Positions 44,605 through 55,977 of a DNA stretch of 64,000 bases are shown piece by piece. Origin of the DNA: Fistulifera solaris (Eukaryota; Bacillariophyta; Bacillariophyceae; Naviculales; Stauroneidaceae); NCBI GenBank assembly GCA_030295235.1, contig AP026135.1, positions 854,001 to 918,000 of the forward strand. Direction: 5' to 3'. A model generated the notes under the pieces. It ran no database searches. It was not told where the DNA came from and was given only the letters and a program-made list of their open reading frames with translations. A program made the position numbers and the translations under genes. Numbering within the stretch: position 1 is the first letter of the stretch; every line of letters starts with the position of its first letter.

Positions 44605-46417
44605 ATGGATTTTCTTTCATTGGCAAGAGTCGCGCTCGGCTCTTTGCCATCAGGACAGTCCAGACGTAGGCGGTTTTCTTTATTGTCCACAATTGGAGCC
44701 GTCGAGCGCATGCAGGATCTGTACCAAATGTTGCAAGATGATCCACGCATCGATAGTTCATCGTTTCGTTGTTTGTTACAGGCGTACAGTCGGTTTCAAC
44801 CGAATCATTGGCGACTGGAAGCGTGTTTGGATTGATATGGAACGATTTGTCAGTGTATTCTTATTAGCATCTGGGTGATTCAATGGCCAATCACTCCGGA
44901 CTGCATCTTCATCAGGGCGTTGCATGATGTTAGCTTTATCGAGCGAACGACGTTGCAATGAATAGACATTCTGGCAATCCGTTAATGATGGAGAATGGAA
45001 CCGACGATCATCAATGGGCGCGATGATCTCTACTGGATGAACGAAGGTTGAATCGATAATGACAGCTTTTAACGTCTCTCCTACGACGGGAGATGGACGA
45101 TATCCGGAAAAGCTACATACACACTATTATGAGCCATTTGCGAAGACCTAAACGGAATCTCATACGCATTTAATCCATTAAGCTTGGAATTGGCAATCAC
45201 ATGGAAGTGCGAAGATGGTATCTGTAGCGCAAGACATTTCTGTTCAGGAAATCATGGATCACTTGCTAGAAGAAAAGCGCGCATGATCCCAATCTAGAGC
45301 CAGGGCTTGCACATTACACGTCGTTAATTGGGTCACACGGCTGGAGTAGACGAGATTCCGAATCACAAAAACGTGTTTTCAAGGCCATCAACGATTTAGT
45401 AAAATCAGGTTTAACACTTGATATGCAGGCGTATCAAGCATGCTTTAACGGTTTGACCAGAACCCAGTGCACAGATGGTGCTACGGTTGCGCAACAATTA
45501 CTGAGCCAAAGCATCAAACAAGGCTTACAACCGGATGCAAGATGCTTTCAGGCCGTACTAAGGGCATGGGCTGAAAGCAAGGATCCGCAGGCATTCAATA
45601 ACTGCGAAAAATTGATCTTGGAACTGGAATCATCCTATCTAGCATCTGGGAAGCAATCTTCGTTTCGCCCAAATTCACATTGTTATGTAAGCATGATCAT
45701 GGCGACTATGTATACGGCTGGAAACTGCGGACCGACTGCTGAATCCGTTTTAAATAAAATGCATAGTGCAGCGAAACAGAATATGGCAGATGAACCCGAC
45801 AAAGCCGTTTACTCTTCCGTTATGAAAGCTTACGCTAACGATGGGTCGGCTACGGACGTTGAAAGGATATACGAAAGGATGAAGAAAGCCTTCGCCGATG
45901 GAAATTACAAAGCCGCTCCAGATAATAGAAGTTGTACGATCCTATTGCATGCCTGGGCCAAAAGTGAAGACCCAAATAAGGCATTTCGGACGAGGCAACT
46001 GTTGGTTGACATGTTTAAGGCATACGAAAGTGGGAACGTGGACATGATGCCCAATATCCAATGTTACAACGCAACTCTAAATTCCTGTGCATTCTCTGAT
46101 TCGAAAAACGAGGAACAGAACACGGAGATTGTTCGTCTTGCCGTCGAAACCATCACTGATATGGAAGAGTATCACGGGGAGATTACTGAATATGCTTTTT
46201 GTCAAATATTTCATATCCTCGGCCGTTTTGTCGCTGATAAGACTGACCGACTGGACCTTACGGCCACTTTTTCCAGAAATGCTGTCAAGCTGGTTACGTG
46301 AGCGAACACGTCATGCGAGTTATTAAATCTCGCATTCCAGAGTTTTACAGCAAGCTTCCAGGAGATAACATAGCGAGGCTTCCGTCGCAGTGGACGCGCC
46401 GAGTGGTCTCGCAGTGA
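44605..46417 (+). pseudogene. Pentatricopeptide-repeat (PPR) protein gene, broken
   Basis: Clear PPR helices run from about 45290 to 46300 (QPDARCFQAVLRAWAESKDP, DKAVYSSVMKAYANDGSATD, PDNRSCTILLHAWAKSEDPN, NIQCYNATLNSC). PPR proteins bind organelle RNAs. An N-terminal piece (44605-44835, AVERMQDLYQMLQDD) is separated by about 450 bp with many stops. Upstream of 45423 the frame holds HDPNLEPGLAHYTSL, preceded by LLEEKRA in another frame. The C-terminus changes frame near 46290 into YVSEHVMRVIKSRIPEFYSK and ends at 46417. At least three breaks suggest a pseudogene, perhaps linked to the adjacent transposon, though some could be sequence errors. Confidence 0.7.
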
Positions 46418-46483
46418 TCCTGATTGAAAATTTTTAAGGGCACATTTTCTAATAACAAAAAGATAACGCATTTTCTATCCGCA

Positions 46484-48435
46484 CTACCTGCCTAATGAAT
46501 CTATTACGCTCCGATTTCTGACAAATTTCAAAATGCGGTCTTCGTTTGACTTGACGCTGATGAGTTTCGAAACCTGGACAGCTGTCATGGAAGTGACATC
46601 CTCGCCGTCGACTGATATTAGACGATCGCCGACAACTACTTTATCAGCTAGCACAGACTCCGGTTTGATTGCATGCACAATTGGCACGCCACCGTTGGGT
46701 GTGTCAATAACCATGCCCAACTTTCCAGGAGGCACGTGTACTTCAAACTTTTGTCTTCTGGAGGCTGATCGTCTTCATATTGCTGTTCAAAAGACGCATC
46801 ATCCGCAAACACACGTGGGAACGTCGCTGTTGTTTTCCCACTAGGTCCCGAATCCACGGATAGTAGACGTTCCCGCGCTTGTCCCATAAGATACTCCTTC
46901 GCGTAGTCGTAATCATCCGCTACGCTCGCTGTTCGTTCGTCACGATCGACAACGTCCATCGCCATCACACCCGTGAACACTGGATCGCCCAGCGTGCTGA
47001 CATCGTCTTGTCGGTCCACAACAATTTCGGTCTGAATACGATTGGGTGCCTCACTTCCTGTCAAAGCAGTCTCTGTATACACTTGCTTGCTCGGTGGATC
47101 TTGGTATTGTTGGCTGCGGCGCGAAAGAAAAAAGGCCGCTAAAGCGAGTCCCACGACACCACCAACAATGCCACCAAAAATAATTCCCAAATTTTTGCTT
47201 TTGGTCGGTTCGACTGCTTCTTCTTCTGGTTTTTCACCATCTACTAATAGACTTACCGATTCTAGTGTTGAAAACTCAGTATTCTTTTCTTTCAATCGAG
47301 CAATATACGAATTTCTTTCCTCATCGCTGTTGAAAGCTTCCTCGACCAATAACGCGGGATCGAACGGATCATTCTGTGAAGAATCTTGATACTCGATCAA
47401 AATCGACAAGGCCACTTGCAATGGTGCGACACTTTGTAACTGGCGTCGGTCACTTTCGACCACCTCCTGATTATTGATGGTCGTTTCTACAGTAAAATTG
47501 GCAATTTGGTAGCCATTCGATTCGGTTGTTTGTTCGATATGCGCTGCCGTGGCCGACTCAAAGTCAATGGCGGCACGACCCCGTAACAAACCATTCATCG
47601 ATTCCAACAACATGATGACATTGACAATTTCGGACGACAATGGCACCGAGGAGGGACGTGCTACCGTGGGCCGCATCGAGGGAGGTGTGGCCGATGGTAC
47701 GATGGAAGGTCGTTCCGTGGGAATGTTGGGCAACAAAGTTGGCAACGGTAGCGCGGTCGGCGACGGAGTTTCCGCCGCCCCGAAGGTTCACTCGTCATCA
47801 GTGGCGTTGTAGGTGATTGGGTCGTTTCGAGGAATGTGGGCAAATGGGAAGGGAGGATGGACGGGGCATCCGAAGGCCGGGGAGTCGGTTTTCTCGTCGG
47901 TTTGGGGGTAGGTTCAAAGGTTGGGACAATGCTCGGTATTTCCGAGGGAGCTCGTGACGGCCAAGGCGTGGGACTCGGTGTTGGTGATTTCGTTCGAGGA
48001 AAGGTTGGCCGAGGCGTGGGAGGTTTAACTGGCGCCGTCACTGGCTGTGTGACTGGCTGCGATACCGGCTCCGCAACTGGTCGTACCACTGGAGCGGCAA
48101 TCGGTTGTGACGCGACCGGCCCTAGCGAAGTGGGCGTAACGACAGGTGAAGGAATAATCACGATACTGGGAGTTGAGGGGAATGTTATTGTCGCTAAAGA
48201 AATCGAATGTGAGAAGATTATCGTTGTTTTGCATGAATTTCACTTGCTGAATTTTTGATTACTTACGTTGTTGTCCTTGTACTGGAACGGGAAAGCAAGC
48301 AGCTATTACTAGTAGAACAATCCAACAGCACCATTGATTGGGAGATAAAAGAGAAGTCGCGTGTAAATGGTCGACAGCATGATCAGTATTGCTTTCCCTT
48401 CCAAGCCTTATCCGTCGATTGGTTGACGACTTCAT
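46484..48435 (-). CDS. Surface protein: signal peptide, PTPS-rich stem, TM and cytosolic PDZ
   Basis: Exon 1 (48435-48267) starts at MKSSTNRRIRL and ends in a signal/anchor segment (CCWIVLLVIAACFPVPVQG). A 73-bp intron (GTAAGT...TTCTTTAG) leads to exon 2. The extracellular part has PTPSPTP / PTPKPTRKPTPRP repeats as in diatom adhesive or wall-associated proteins. A conserved-looking domain (LESMNGLLRGRAAIDFESAT) follows, then a TM (LGIIFGGIVGGVVGLALAAF). The cytosolic tail ends in a PDZ domain (KLGMVIDTPNGGVPIVHAIK, GDRLISVDGEDVTSM). The frame changes twice, at C4 (47778-47781) and T4 (46749-46752). The exons sum to 1879 nt, two short of a multiple of three, matching two missing bases. Confidence 0.7.
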
Positions 48436-49143
48436 ATTGATAATATTATTTTTTGTGACAAGCGGAAGAGCAATAGGTTGTATCAACAAGGATTGAAGTA
48501 GTTTGTGGTGGTTTGTGGGGGATGAGCGTTCGTTGTACTCCGAGTAATTCAGTAAAACCCAAAACAAGAGAAGCGAAGGCAAAATTCAATCAATGCAAGG
48601 CTCTCTCTCTCTCTCTCGCAATAATCACTTTTTCCCCTTTCCTTAAAAAAAACAACAGAAGCGCGGATCGTTTCCTTTACTCGTGGTGAGGAGGAAGACA
48701 ATAATATATAAGACAAGTTCAAGTTCATCTAGGAGAGAGACAAACAACGTCGTGCGCTGTTGTACAGTACTTTTGTTGCAGTTGGCATGAGGTTGACTTT
48801 CAACGGAAACGAAACAACGTCCGGCCACGAACGTTCGGTGCTGTGCGCGCAAGTAGAATATGTAATGAAGCCTGCCGGCGCTGCTTTGAAATTAATGGAT
48901 AGCAAACGGGACTGATTACACTTCAGCAGGAAACGTGATTTCGAGAGGTCGTCATCCAGTCCTGCACGAACCAACGATACAACAGTGTACCACTGTATAC
49001 TGTACGTAGTACGATCGATCTTGCCAGCAGGTTGACGCATTCAAGAGAATATTATTATTTCTCGCCTTACGCCTCACACTTCCACCCTTCATTCATTCCT
49101 CCTCCAGGGGAGAAGCAATTCACATCATGCACCTCTTTCTAAA
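48436..49143. other. Divergent intergenic region with (CT)n
   Basis: About 700 bp between divergent genes. A (CT)n tract lies at about 48600-48618. ORFs here are not supported. Confidence 0.5.
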
Positions 49144-50085
49144 ATGACTTTCATCCTTTTGACGCTCGACAAAGATCGACACGGTATTTGGGTCACTCGA
49201 TTGGCGGAATGTTTGCAGCAACACGGGGCTATCGTTCAAATTTTGTCGATGGAAGAAATCCTGCACGGAACAACGACCGATCAAATTCGGAAACAACAAT
49301 GGAAAGGAATCATCAATCGCGTCTCGGATGCGGCGGATCCGATTTCATTCAAAAGTGTTGTAGCATTCCTGCAGGCAGCACGGGTAATGGATATTGCGGT
49401 TTGGAATGGACCCGATGCTTATTCATTGTGTGGAAATAAATGGTGTCATCATATTTTGTTTCAACAAGCGGGTCTGGTCGCTCCGACCACGATGGTGACT
49501 CTTCGCAACAATCCACTTTCAGAAGATAGTACGACAGCCTTTTCGGAGAATGGACCTTTTTTGGCAAAACCCAACGCCGGTGGGTTCGGAGTAGGAGTGC
49601 AGCTCGTCGATCGTCTGGAACAAAATGATATATCATCGTCCAGCGATAATGTCACGCTGCTGCAGCAATACTTTCCTACCGACCGCATTTATCGCGTTTG
49701 GTTTATGAGAGGACGTGTTCAGTGTGGAATGGTTCGTTCCGTCCGTGGGGAATCCGATTTCACCGCCGGTTGTACTGGACACGTGTGCACGAAACGACCC
49801 GCACAAAATGAAGCATTTCTGGTCCCAAATGACATCCAACAGGAAATTGAAGGTTTGTGCCGATTGGTACCCGATGCTCATGCTGGAAGTGTGGAGTTTC
49901 TGTACGATGAAAAGGGTCGTCGTCTCTATTTCGACTTCAATTTGCTATCCACACTCCCTTTTCCAGAAACAATACACAATTCCGCTCTTGCGTGGGGAGC
50001 GGATTACGACCCTTGGAAGCAACAAGCCAGTGAAATGATGAAGTTCTTTGGTGATCATCTGTCATCCAATCCACTAAACTTATAA
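49144..50085 (+). CDS. ATP-grasp protein (RimK-like)
   Basis: RimK-type ATP-grasp enzymes join a carboxylate to an amine using ATP. The N-terminal domain (TFILLTLDKDRHGIWVTRLA) is followed by WNGPDAYSLCGNKWCHHILF, the linker typical before the ATP-grasp fold. GPFLAKPNAGGFGVGVQLV is the ATP-binding loop. LLQQYFPTDRIYRVWFMRG and SVEFLYDEKGRRLYFDFNLL provide the late metal-binding acidic and Asn residues. The length of 313 residues is standard. No leader is seen, so it is likely cytosolic. The substrate cannot be told from sequence. No intron. Confidence 0.8.
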   Translation: MTFILLTLDKDRHGIWVTRLAECLQQHGAIVQILSMEEILHGTTTDQIRKQQWKGIINRVSDAADPISFKSVVAFLQAARVMDIAVWNGPDAYSLCGNKWCHHILFQQAGLVAPTTMVTLRNNPLSEDSTTAFSENGPFLAKPNAGGFGVGVQLVDRLEQNDISSSSDNVTLLQQYFPTDRIYRVWFMRGRVQCGMVRSVRGESDFTAGCTGHVCTKRPAQNEAFLVPNDIQQEIEGLCRLVPDAHAGSVEFLYDEKGRRLYFDFNLLSTLPFPETIHNSALAWGADYDPWKQQASEMMKFFGDHLSSNPLNL

Positions 50086-50572
50086 CTGCTCGAACTTCGA
50101 AAGCTGCTTCCAGTTGCGTCACCATTCGTGGTTTTCTCCATATCGCCAACAGAAGCAGGGTGGTACAAGTTCAAGTTTCTCAGTAAGCGAGAGCTCAACT
50201 GTATTATTTGTAATTTTTTTGGAAAATTAAAAGAGACGAGTTTGATGTGCCTAGTTGCTCCACTCGGAAGGATTGTAGAATTTACTGTAGACGAGACAAC
50301 TCGCTAGTTGCCATAATAACCAACCGCACCGGTACTGAATTATCGTAGTATGAAATACAAAAGTCACTTCAGCCTTCCGTTGGCATTGCCACGCCAGCGT
50401 CGCTGCTCCCTTTGCTTTTTTTTCCATCGGAATCACTTGAATAGCAACAACAAGCGGATTGTGCATTAGATTGACAGCCAGATACATCACACCTAACAAT
50501 TTGGTGAATAAAACATAGAAGTTTGTTGAAACGGTCATAATATAGACGATTTCGCGCTGAAAGAGTCTTGCC
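50086..50572. other. Intergenic
   Basis: About 490 bp. A 107-codon minus-strand ORF that reaches the next start codon is not supported by any motif. Otherwise nothing is seen. Confidence 0.4.
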
Positions 50573-51470
50573 ATGGCATACGAAAATGAAGAAGTTCGTG
50601 TGTGTAAAGTGTACGACCGGGACGATGTGTTTACGTTGCTAGTACAGATTGTTCTTGCTCTGTTTGCTCTCGGGTCGCTCTATTTCAAGCGGCTACAGGA
50701 GGTTCCTCGTCGAACGTTTCAAACATGGTTTCTCGATGTTTCAAAACAAGGCATTGGGGCTTGTTACGCGCACGTTTTGAACATGGTACGTTCTCTGTTT
50801 TTCTCAATCCTTAATTTCAAGTTTTTGGCTACAGTTGCTCATGAGTTTAATTCAACAATAGATGATCGCGGCGGTTATCTCGCAAAATATAAGAGGCGAA
50901 TCTGTTTTAGAGGATCAGTGTGCTTGGTATGGAATGTCGTACATAATTGATACGTCGCTGGGTTTGATTATTGCTATTGTGTTCCTTCAAATGCTCGACA
51001 GGATTGCGAACGATCGTCAATGGAGAGCTTTGATGCAGTCGGGTGTTTACAGTGGGGCGGATGCTTTCCCTCATTGGGTAGCTCAGGTTGGTGCTTGGAT
51101 GGTAATCCTTACCGTCACGAAATTCATGATATACATTTTTATGTGGGTCTTTTCAAGCCCGCTAGCCTATATTGGAGGACTCTTGTTTGCGCCCATACAG
51201 GGCAATATTCGGTTTGAGCTCGTTTTCGTTATGATTCTTTTCCCAGGCGTCTTGAATGTGATTTACTTCTGGATTGCGGATGGCTTTTTGAAAGCCAAGA
51301 AAGAACATGCGGCCGCTCACGAGACAGATGGATTGGAAGATAAACGAGTGGCTTTAGTAGAGAGGGAGACTCAACAAGAAATGGTGACACCATATGCTGC
51401 AGCACCGTGGAGCTCGCTGGCGACAAATGCTGATAAAAATGATCACGAAACGGCCACTGCGTCGGTCTGA
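50573..51470 (+). CDS. STIMATE (TMEM110)-like ER membrane protein
   Basis: STIMATE regulates store-operated calcium entry at ER-plasma membrane contacts in animals. Exons 50573-50785 and 50862-51470 (phase 0, 76-bp GTACGT...CAATAG intron) give 273 residues. Family blocks are RRTFQTWFLDVSKQGIGACYAHVLNM and, after the join, CAWYGMSYIIDTSLGLIIAIV. Four hydrophobic segments are visible: LLVQIVLALFALGSL, SLGLIIAIVFLQML, VILTVTKFMIYIFMW and VFVMILFPGVLNVIYFWI. The cytosolic tail is charged. The function in a diatom is unknown; the family is found in many protists and plants. Confidence 0.82.
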
Positions 51471-51759
51471 AGAGTCTTCTTGTATCCCTGTTTATAATAC
51501 GATAACAAACATCGATAAAACATGTTTTCCCCTTTTGAACTTTTGGTCTGAGAAGAATTCATAGGGCTCACTCAATTGCTATGACGGAATTGATTGAAAG
51601 ATTAGAACGAACCAAAATCTAGTTCAGGCCAAAGTCAAGGACATTTCTGCGTAAACACAATTGAACACTCCGTCGTGCATACCCGAGCACTGCCAAAATT
51701 GAAGAAACTAAACCATCCAGTTAAGTTGCGATATGATATTGATCTTATAGACAAATGCA
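51471..51759. other. Intergenic
   Basis: About 290 bp of 3' flank between STIMATE and the tandem duplication. No feature seen. Confidence 0.4.
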
Positions 51760-52261
51760 AAGCAACACTAAACTATTTTCTTTCGCCCCAAGGTGATTTC
51801 GATGTTTTACCGGGACTGCATTTCAGTCATGGGTCGAAAAACGAGCCAGACTGCTGCCATATCTTTGTTTCATTCGACACGCTTGTTAGGCTTCACTTGT
51901 TTACTATGATGAAACTACAAGTTGTCTACCTTGAAATGCATTTGCAATGTATGTGACGATCATGAACGTCGAAATTTTCTTGGAAACCATTGTAACCCGT
52001 TTGGAAACTTAAGCAACACTAAACTATTTTCTTTCGCCCCAAGGTGATTTCGATGTTTTACCGGGACTGCATTTCAGTCATGGGTCGAAAAACGAGCCAG
52101 ACTGCTGCCATATCTTTGTTTCATTCGACACGCTTGTTAGGCTTCACTTGTTTACTATGATGAAACTACAAGTTGTCTACCTTGAAATGCATTTGCAATG
52201 TATGTGACGATCATGAACGTCGAAATTTTCTTGGAAACCATTGTAACCCGTTTGGAAACTT
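51760..52261 (+). repeat. Tandem duplication, 2 x 251 bp
   Basis: Copies 51760-52010 and 52011-52261, by eye identical over the full length. The unit contains ACTGCATTTCAGTCATG, which links it to the dispersed family at 14.6 and 63.2 kb. Identity suggests a very recent duplication or an assembly duplication. Confidence 0.9.
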
Positions 52262-52420
52262 GTACTATCGACTTTACCACGATTGCATTTCAGTCATGAA
52301 TCAAAATTCTTTGCTATCTAATCTTCGTTCTTTCGACAAGCTTGCTAAGCTATATATATCGCCAACACGATGCAATTACTTTGAGCCGCATTTGAGATAC
52401 ATGCTCATCGACTACCAGTA
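52262..52420 (+). repeat. Diverged third unit of the same repeat family
   Basis: Begins with TTTACCACGATTGCATTTCA and GTCATGAATCAAAAT, intermediate between the 251-bp unit and the 217-bp units near the right edge. It also shares TTCGTTCTTTCGACAAGCTT-like and AACACGATGCAAT segments. Confidence 0.65.
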
Positions 52421-52498
52421 ATGATGCAAGAGGATCAGCTCGAATGGACTTCATGCAGACCCAACACGATTGTCTAAGTATATTTTGAAAAACTTCCG

Positions 52499-53347
52499 TT
52501 GAGCAATGCCGTTGTGTTTTACAATGCCCTGATCCCTGATCTTTCTACTTTGTATGAAGCCCTGCTAAACTTGAACGCAAGATGCGCGACAAACGAAACA
52601 CCTTTGAGCACGACGAATTCATTGATCAACCTTCAACCATTTTTTGACCAGCATCGAAGCCTAATTCTTTTAACCATGAAACCAGCCAACAATTTGCTCT
52701 CAAGATACACAGCCTACATGGCAAATCGTTTTTGCGGTGGCTCGTCGCGCAAATTGATCGCTGCTTGGTGGTAGGTGTATGGCCTCTATTTGACCTTATT
52801 TCATCTTAATGTACAATATTTCTCAATCAGTTTCTGTCGTCTTATCTTGCACAGGTACTCGATCTTAGCGTTGACAGCAGCATTGTCGATTTCTTCACTT
52901 ACAATTCAAGGAAGACGCCCTTTTGCGGAATGCTTCGCCTCCGTTTGAGTGCCTTACTCCTTTGCGTTCTCAGTGTCGGCGGAACAATGATTATGCGCAA
53001 ATTCCACAATTCCTTGGCGGTAGGCTTCTTTTTAGGAGGTGTTGTTGCAAGTAGTCAGCTATTTTTCATGCTCTTCTTGTTTTTTATGGGTTATGGGAAA
53101 GATCTAAGAAATCACGGAATGTCCGCCAAAGCGGGAGACCATCATGTCCTTCTTTTCCTTGGTGCAATCGATACTGCTGGGATCGTTTGCGGCAATCCTA
53201 GCGGCTCATCGTTCTGAGATTCTAGACAAGCCGGGGAATGCTGTCATGGAAATGATGGATGAAATGCATGGCATCAGTAGCAACCAAACAACCGACACAG
53301 CGGGTGTCGACGGTCCATCGTACGAAGCGCCTTCGGTGAGAGCATGA
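52499..53347 (+). CDS. Possible small membrane protein, model unresolved
   Basis: Three overlapping frames look partly coding. The first ends in YMANRFCGGSSRKLIAAWW at a GTAGGT donor (52771). An acceptor TTGCACAG near 52855 gives WYSILALTAALSISSLTIQG in frame, then a stop. A second frame from 52930 has LSALLLCVLSVGGTMIMRKF and two hydrophobic segments ending GYGKDLRNHGMSAKAGDHH. A third frame (53144-53347) has SLVQSILLGSFAAILAAHRS and a soluble tail. They may be one small multi-pass membrane protein with frame errors or unseen introns. No family assigned. Confidence 0.4.
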
Positions 53348-53514
53348 GTTCCTTTTTTCTTTCATGTTCGCGTAAATGATGTTTTGTGAGTGTATTTTTA
53401 ATAGTTATTTCCATTTTCATTCTATCTTCCGACGACGGAATATAATGCTTGACAAGCAAATAATAACATAGCAAACAAGCACAAAAAGAAGAGATTGGTA
53501 GTACATTGAAATTC

Positions 53515-55270
53515 CTATCGTTTTACAAGCAGGGCACCACCCTGTCCATTCTTATCTTTACCACGAAAAACGCGGTACCCTTGCTCCAACAACCATTGTA
53601 ATACTGCCGACTCCAATGCACCGCCGCCCTTTTGATGCGTTCGGCTACCCACATGGTGTCCCGTACCTGTCACAATCCAAACTTGTTCCACCATCTCGAG
53701 ACGCTGTGGTAAAACTGTCTCGAGAACTGTAGCAAAAGTTTTGAGCGATTGAAAGTGCAAGTCAATGACACTTTCATCATGATAGGTTGCTGCCATGACG
53801 TGATAGTATCGTTGTAATGGATCTTCAATGTAAAAATGCGGCAGCGTCTCTGTTCTCATGGGGATTCCACAAGTCTTGGGGAATCCGGATCGTTGGAACC
53901 GCGGTCGGCGGGCTCAATGTTGCAGCAATGTTCCTTGCGCCGCTTGGGGCTGCAAAGGACGACGAGCTACTGTAGCCTCTATAAGCGATGCTGGCAAAAG
54001 AACCGGGCGGGGATGAAATTGCATACGATTCTTGGAACTGAGTTGGTGCTGCCCAAGATGAAGCAGTGCCACGGTATGCTTGCACATCCGATTGATAATA
54101 TAAACCGTCATTATAAGCGGTAACTGCTTCTGGTCGATGTGTTTCATGGAACCCGTGGAGAAAGCGACATGTTTCTCCCTTTCCACAACGACCCCGGATC
54201 CAGAAAATGCATGTATGACTGGCAATATTATGTGAGAACTGACAATCGCTACGGTAGCAACCGGACTGTAAAAGATGGCGACAAATGGGAGGAGCGGTCA
54301 TGGCCGCATTGACGACGTATTGCGCGGTACCAATATCAGCTTGTGCCAGAACAGCGGCTTCGTACGCTGCTTCGTGTGACAAGTCAACATTCATGGAGAG
54401 CAACATACTTGCAGTGCTTTCGTACTGTTCTGGTTCAATAAAAGGATCCGGGACAGATACATTTGCGTTCTCTGTTGCAAAAGCAGCAGTTTCATCGATG
54501 CTGGATTGCCGCGATCGGGAAGGACGAAAAAGAGCAGCGGCGAGATCCGACGCAGGGTGACTTTTCCTGGTTCCACCTCGACTTTTCGAATCTAAAGCAG
54601 GAAAATCTTCTCCATCATGATCCACTGGGCTAGTTATGACCTCTTCCTGAACACTACACAATATGCTTTTGCCTTCTATTCCGTCTTCGTCCAGCAAATG
54701 AGGCGGCAGAAGACTATCGGCTCGATTTGGAGATATCAGATTAGTTGGTCGCTTTCTCCCTGTTTTTGTAGCCTTGACGGCAGACAGGGAAGGAAATTCT
54801 TCCTCGTCGTCGGGCGAGATTACAATGCTATCAAAGTGAAACGATGGCTGTGGTTGGGCGTGCACTGAAGATAAGACGTTGTGATACAGTCCTCCCACCA
54901 CTGAGTTTTGTGTTTCCGGAACAGGAACCTGATTTTTCAGCACGGAAATCGAAATCTCCTCCAATGCATCCTTCACTTCATTTTCTGAGGTAAACCCGCA
55001 ATATTCCTGAAGTAACTCTATCAGACCTTCACAGTCGGCGAATTGAGATAAGTCTCCCGAACAATCACGAAGAACTGAAGCAACATACGGCCCCAAGCTA
55101 TCATCAGGAAGCGCCTGCCCTCGTTCCAAAGCATGTTTCTCCAGTACCTGCTGCGCATAAGCATCGATCAAATCCGGACTAGCGTCCACCATGGTGGGTT
55201 CATCTTTCGAGAAAACGGCGTTTCCATCGAGAGACCAGGCGGAAGAAGAAGCTGCCCTAGCGGTCTTCAT
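53515..55270 (-). CDS. CCCH zinc-finger and Smr-domain RNA-binding protein, frame break near 53834
   Basis: From MKTARAASSSAW. It has a helical N-terminal domain, two EFPSL-type motifs (DEEEFPSLSA, DGEDFPALDS) near residues 157 and 222, two CCCH fingers (CRHLLQSGCYRSDCQFSH; CIFWIRGRCGKGETCRFLH), and a C-terminal Smr domain (VIDLHFQSLKTFATVLETVL, WIVTGTGHHVGSRTHQKGGG). Smr domains cut or bind RNA; plant and animal relatives act in mRNA turnover. The frame changes at five A on the plus strand (53832-53836). Read through, the junction is DAAAF then YIEDPLQRYYHV. The span is 1756 nt, one over a multiple of three, matching one extra base. The alternative upstream start (TTG) is less likely. Confidence 0.82.
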
Positions 55271-55977
55271 TTTCTCAATAAATACGTGATTACAGTCCTG
55301 AGCCAAGACCTCGAATAGCTCTTAAAACATTACAAAAAGAAGGAGTTTCTCGCACCCGCAGTCGTGCTTTGAATGGAAATATTTAACTACAGTCCTACTT
55401 CTCACGTGCTGGTTCCTCAAGGCAGTTACTTTCCAAAACCAATTGATGATAACGTTGATCTAATTTGTATGTATATTTGTAAAAGGTTTGTTCATCAGCG
55501 ACGTTATACAAGTATAGACGTAATGAAAGAGCGGGGAAAGGTTGAAGTACGCGCATCACGTGTTTATTGAAAACAGCACAACACGCTTTGAGTGGGAAAA
55601 AGATACACGACCTGTGTGTCTTAGGGTGACTAAACTATTCTGTGAGACATACAGCAAAACTAGGTCTTTCAACTTCGAAAACGACATAAAGTACTCTTTC
55701 AATCTTGCCTAATTAATCAGCGTTTCAATTTAGCACCTATGACTGAAAAACCCAGTCATGAAAAAAGGTCTCTTACATTTTTATAGACACTCGTATACTT
55801 CTAATTAGTGTCAATCCGTGTTACTGGCACAGCGGCTACCGGTAAGTATTTTTTCTCGTAGCACGAGGTGCGATGCGGGTTGACCTTTTATTATTGTCAA
55901 TCTATTTGCATGTGACCTCCATCTGGCCTTTAACATTACGGAATATTATATCTTTAATTCTGTCCAAAATAAGGTTG
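55271..55977. other. Divergent intergenic region
   Basis: About 700 bp. It contains one short hairpin (ATGACTG at 55739-55745 with CAGTCAT at 55753-55759) whose arms resemble the core of the dispersed repeats. Otherwise nothing clear. Confidence 0.4.

Noticed and set aside
50251-50574. 107-codon minus-strand ORF next to STIMATE
   Set aside because: It overlaps the STIMATE start codon and has no recognisable domain.
51675-52421. ORFs inside the 251-bp tandem duplication
   Set aside because: They are repeated with the unit and have no protein-like features.
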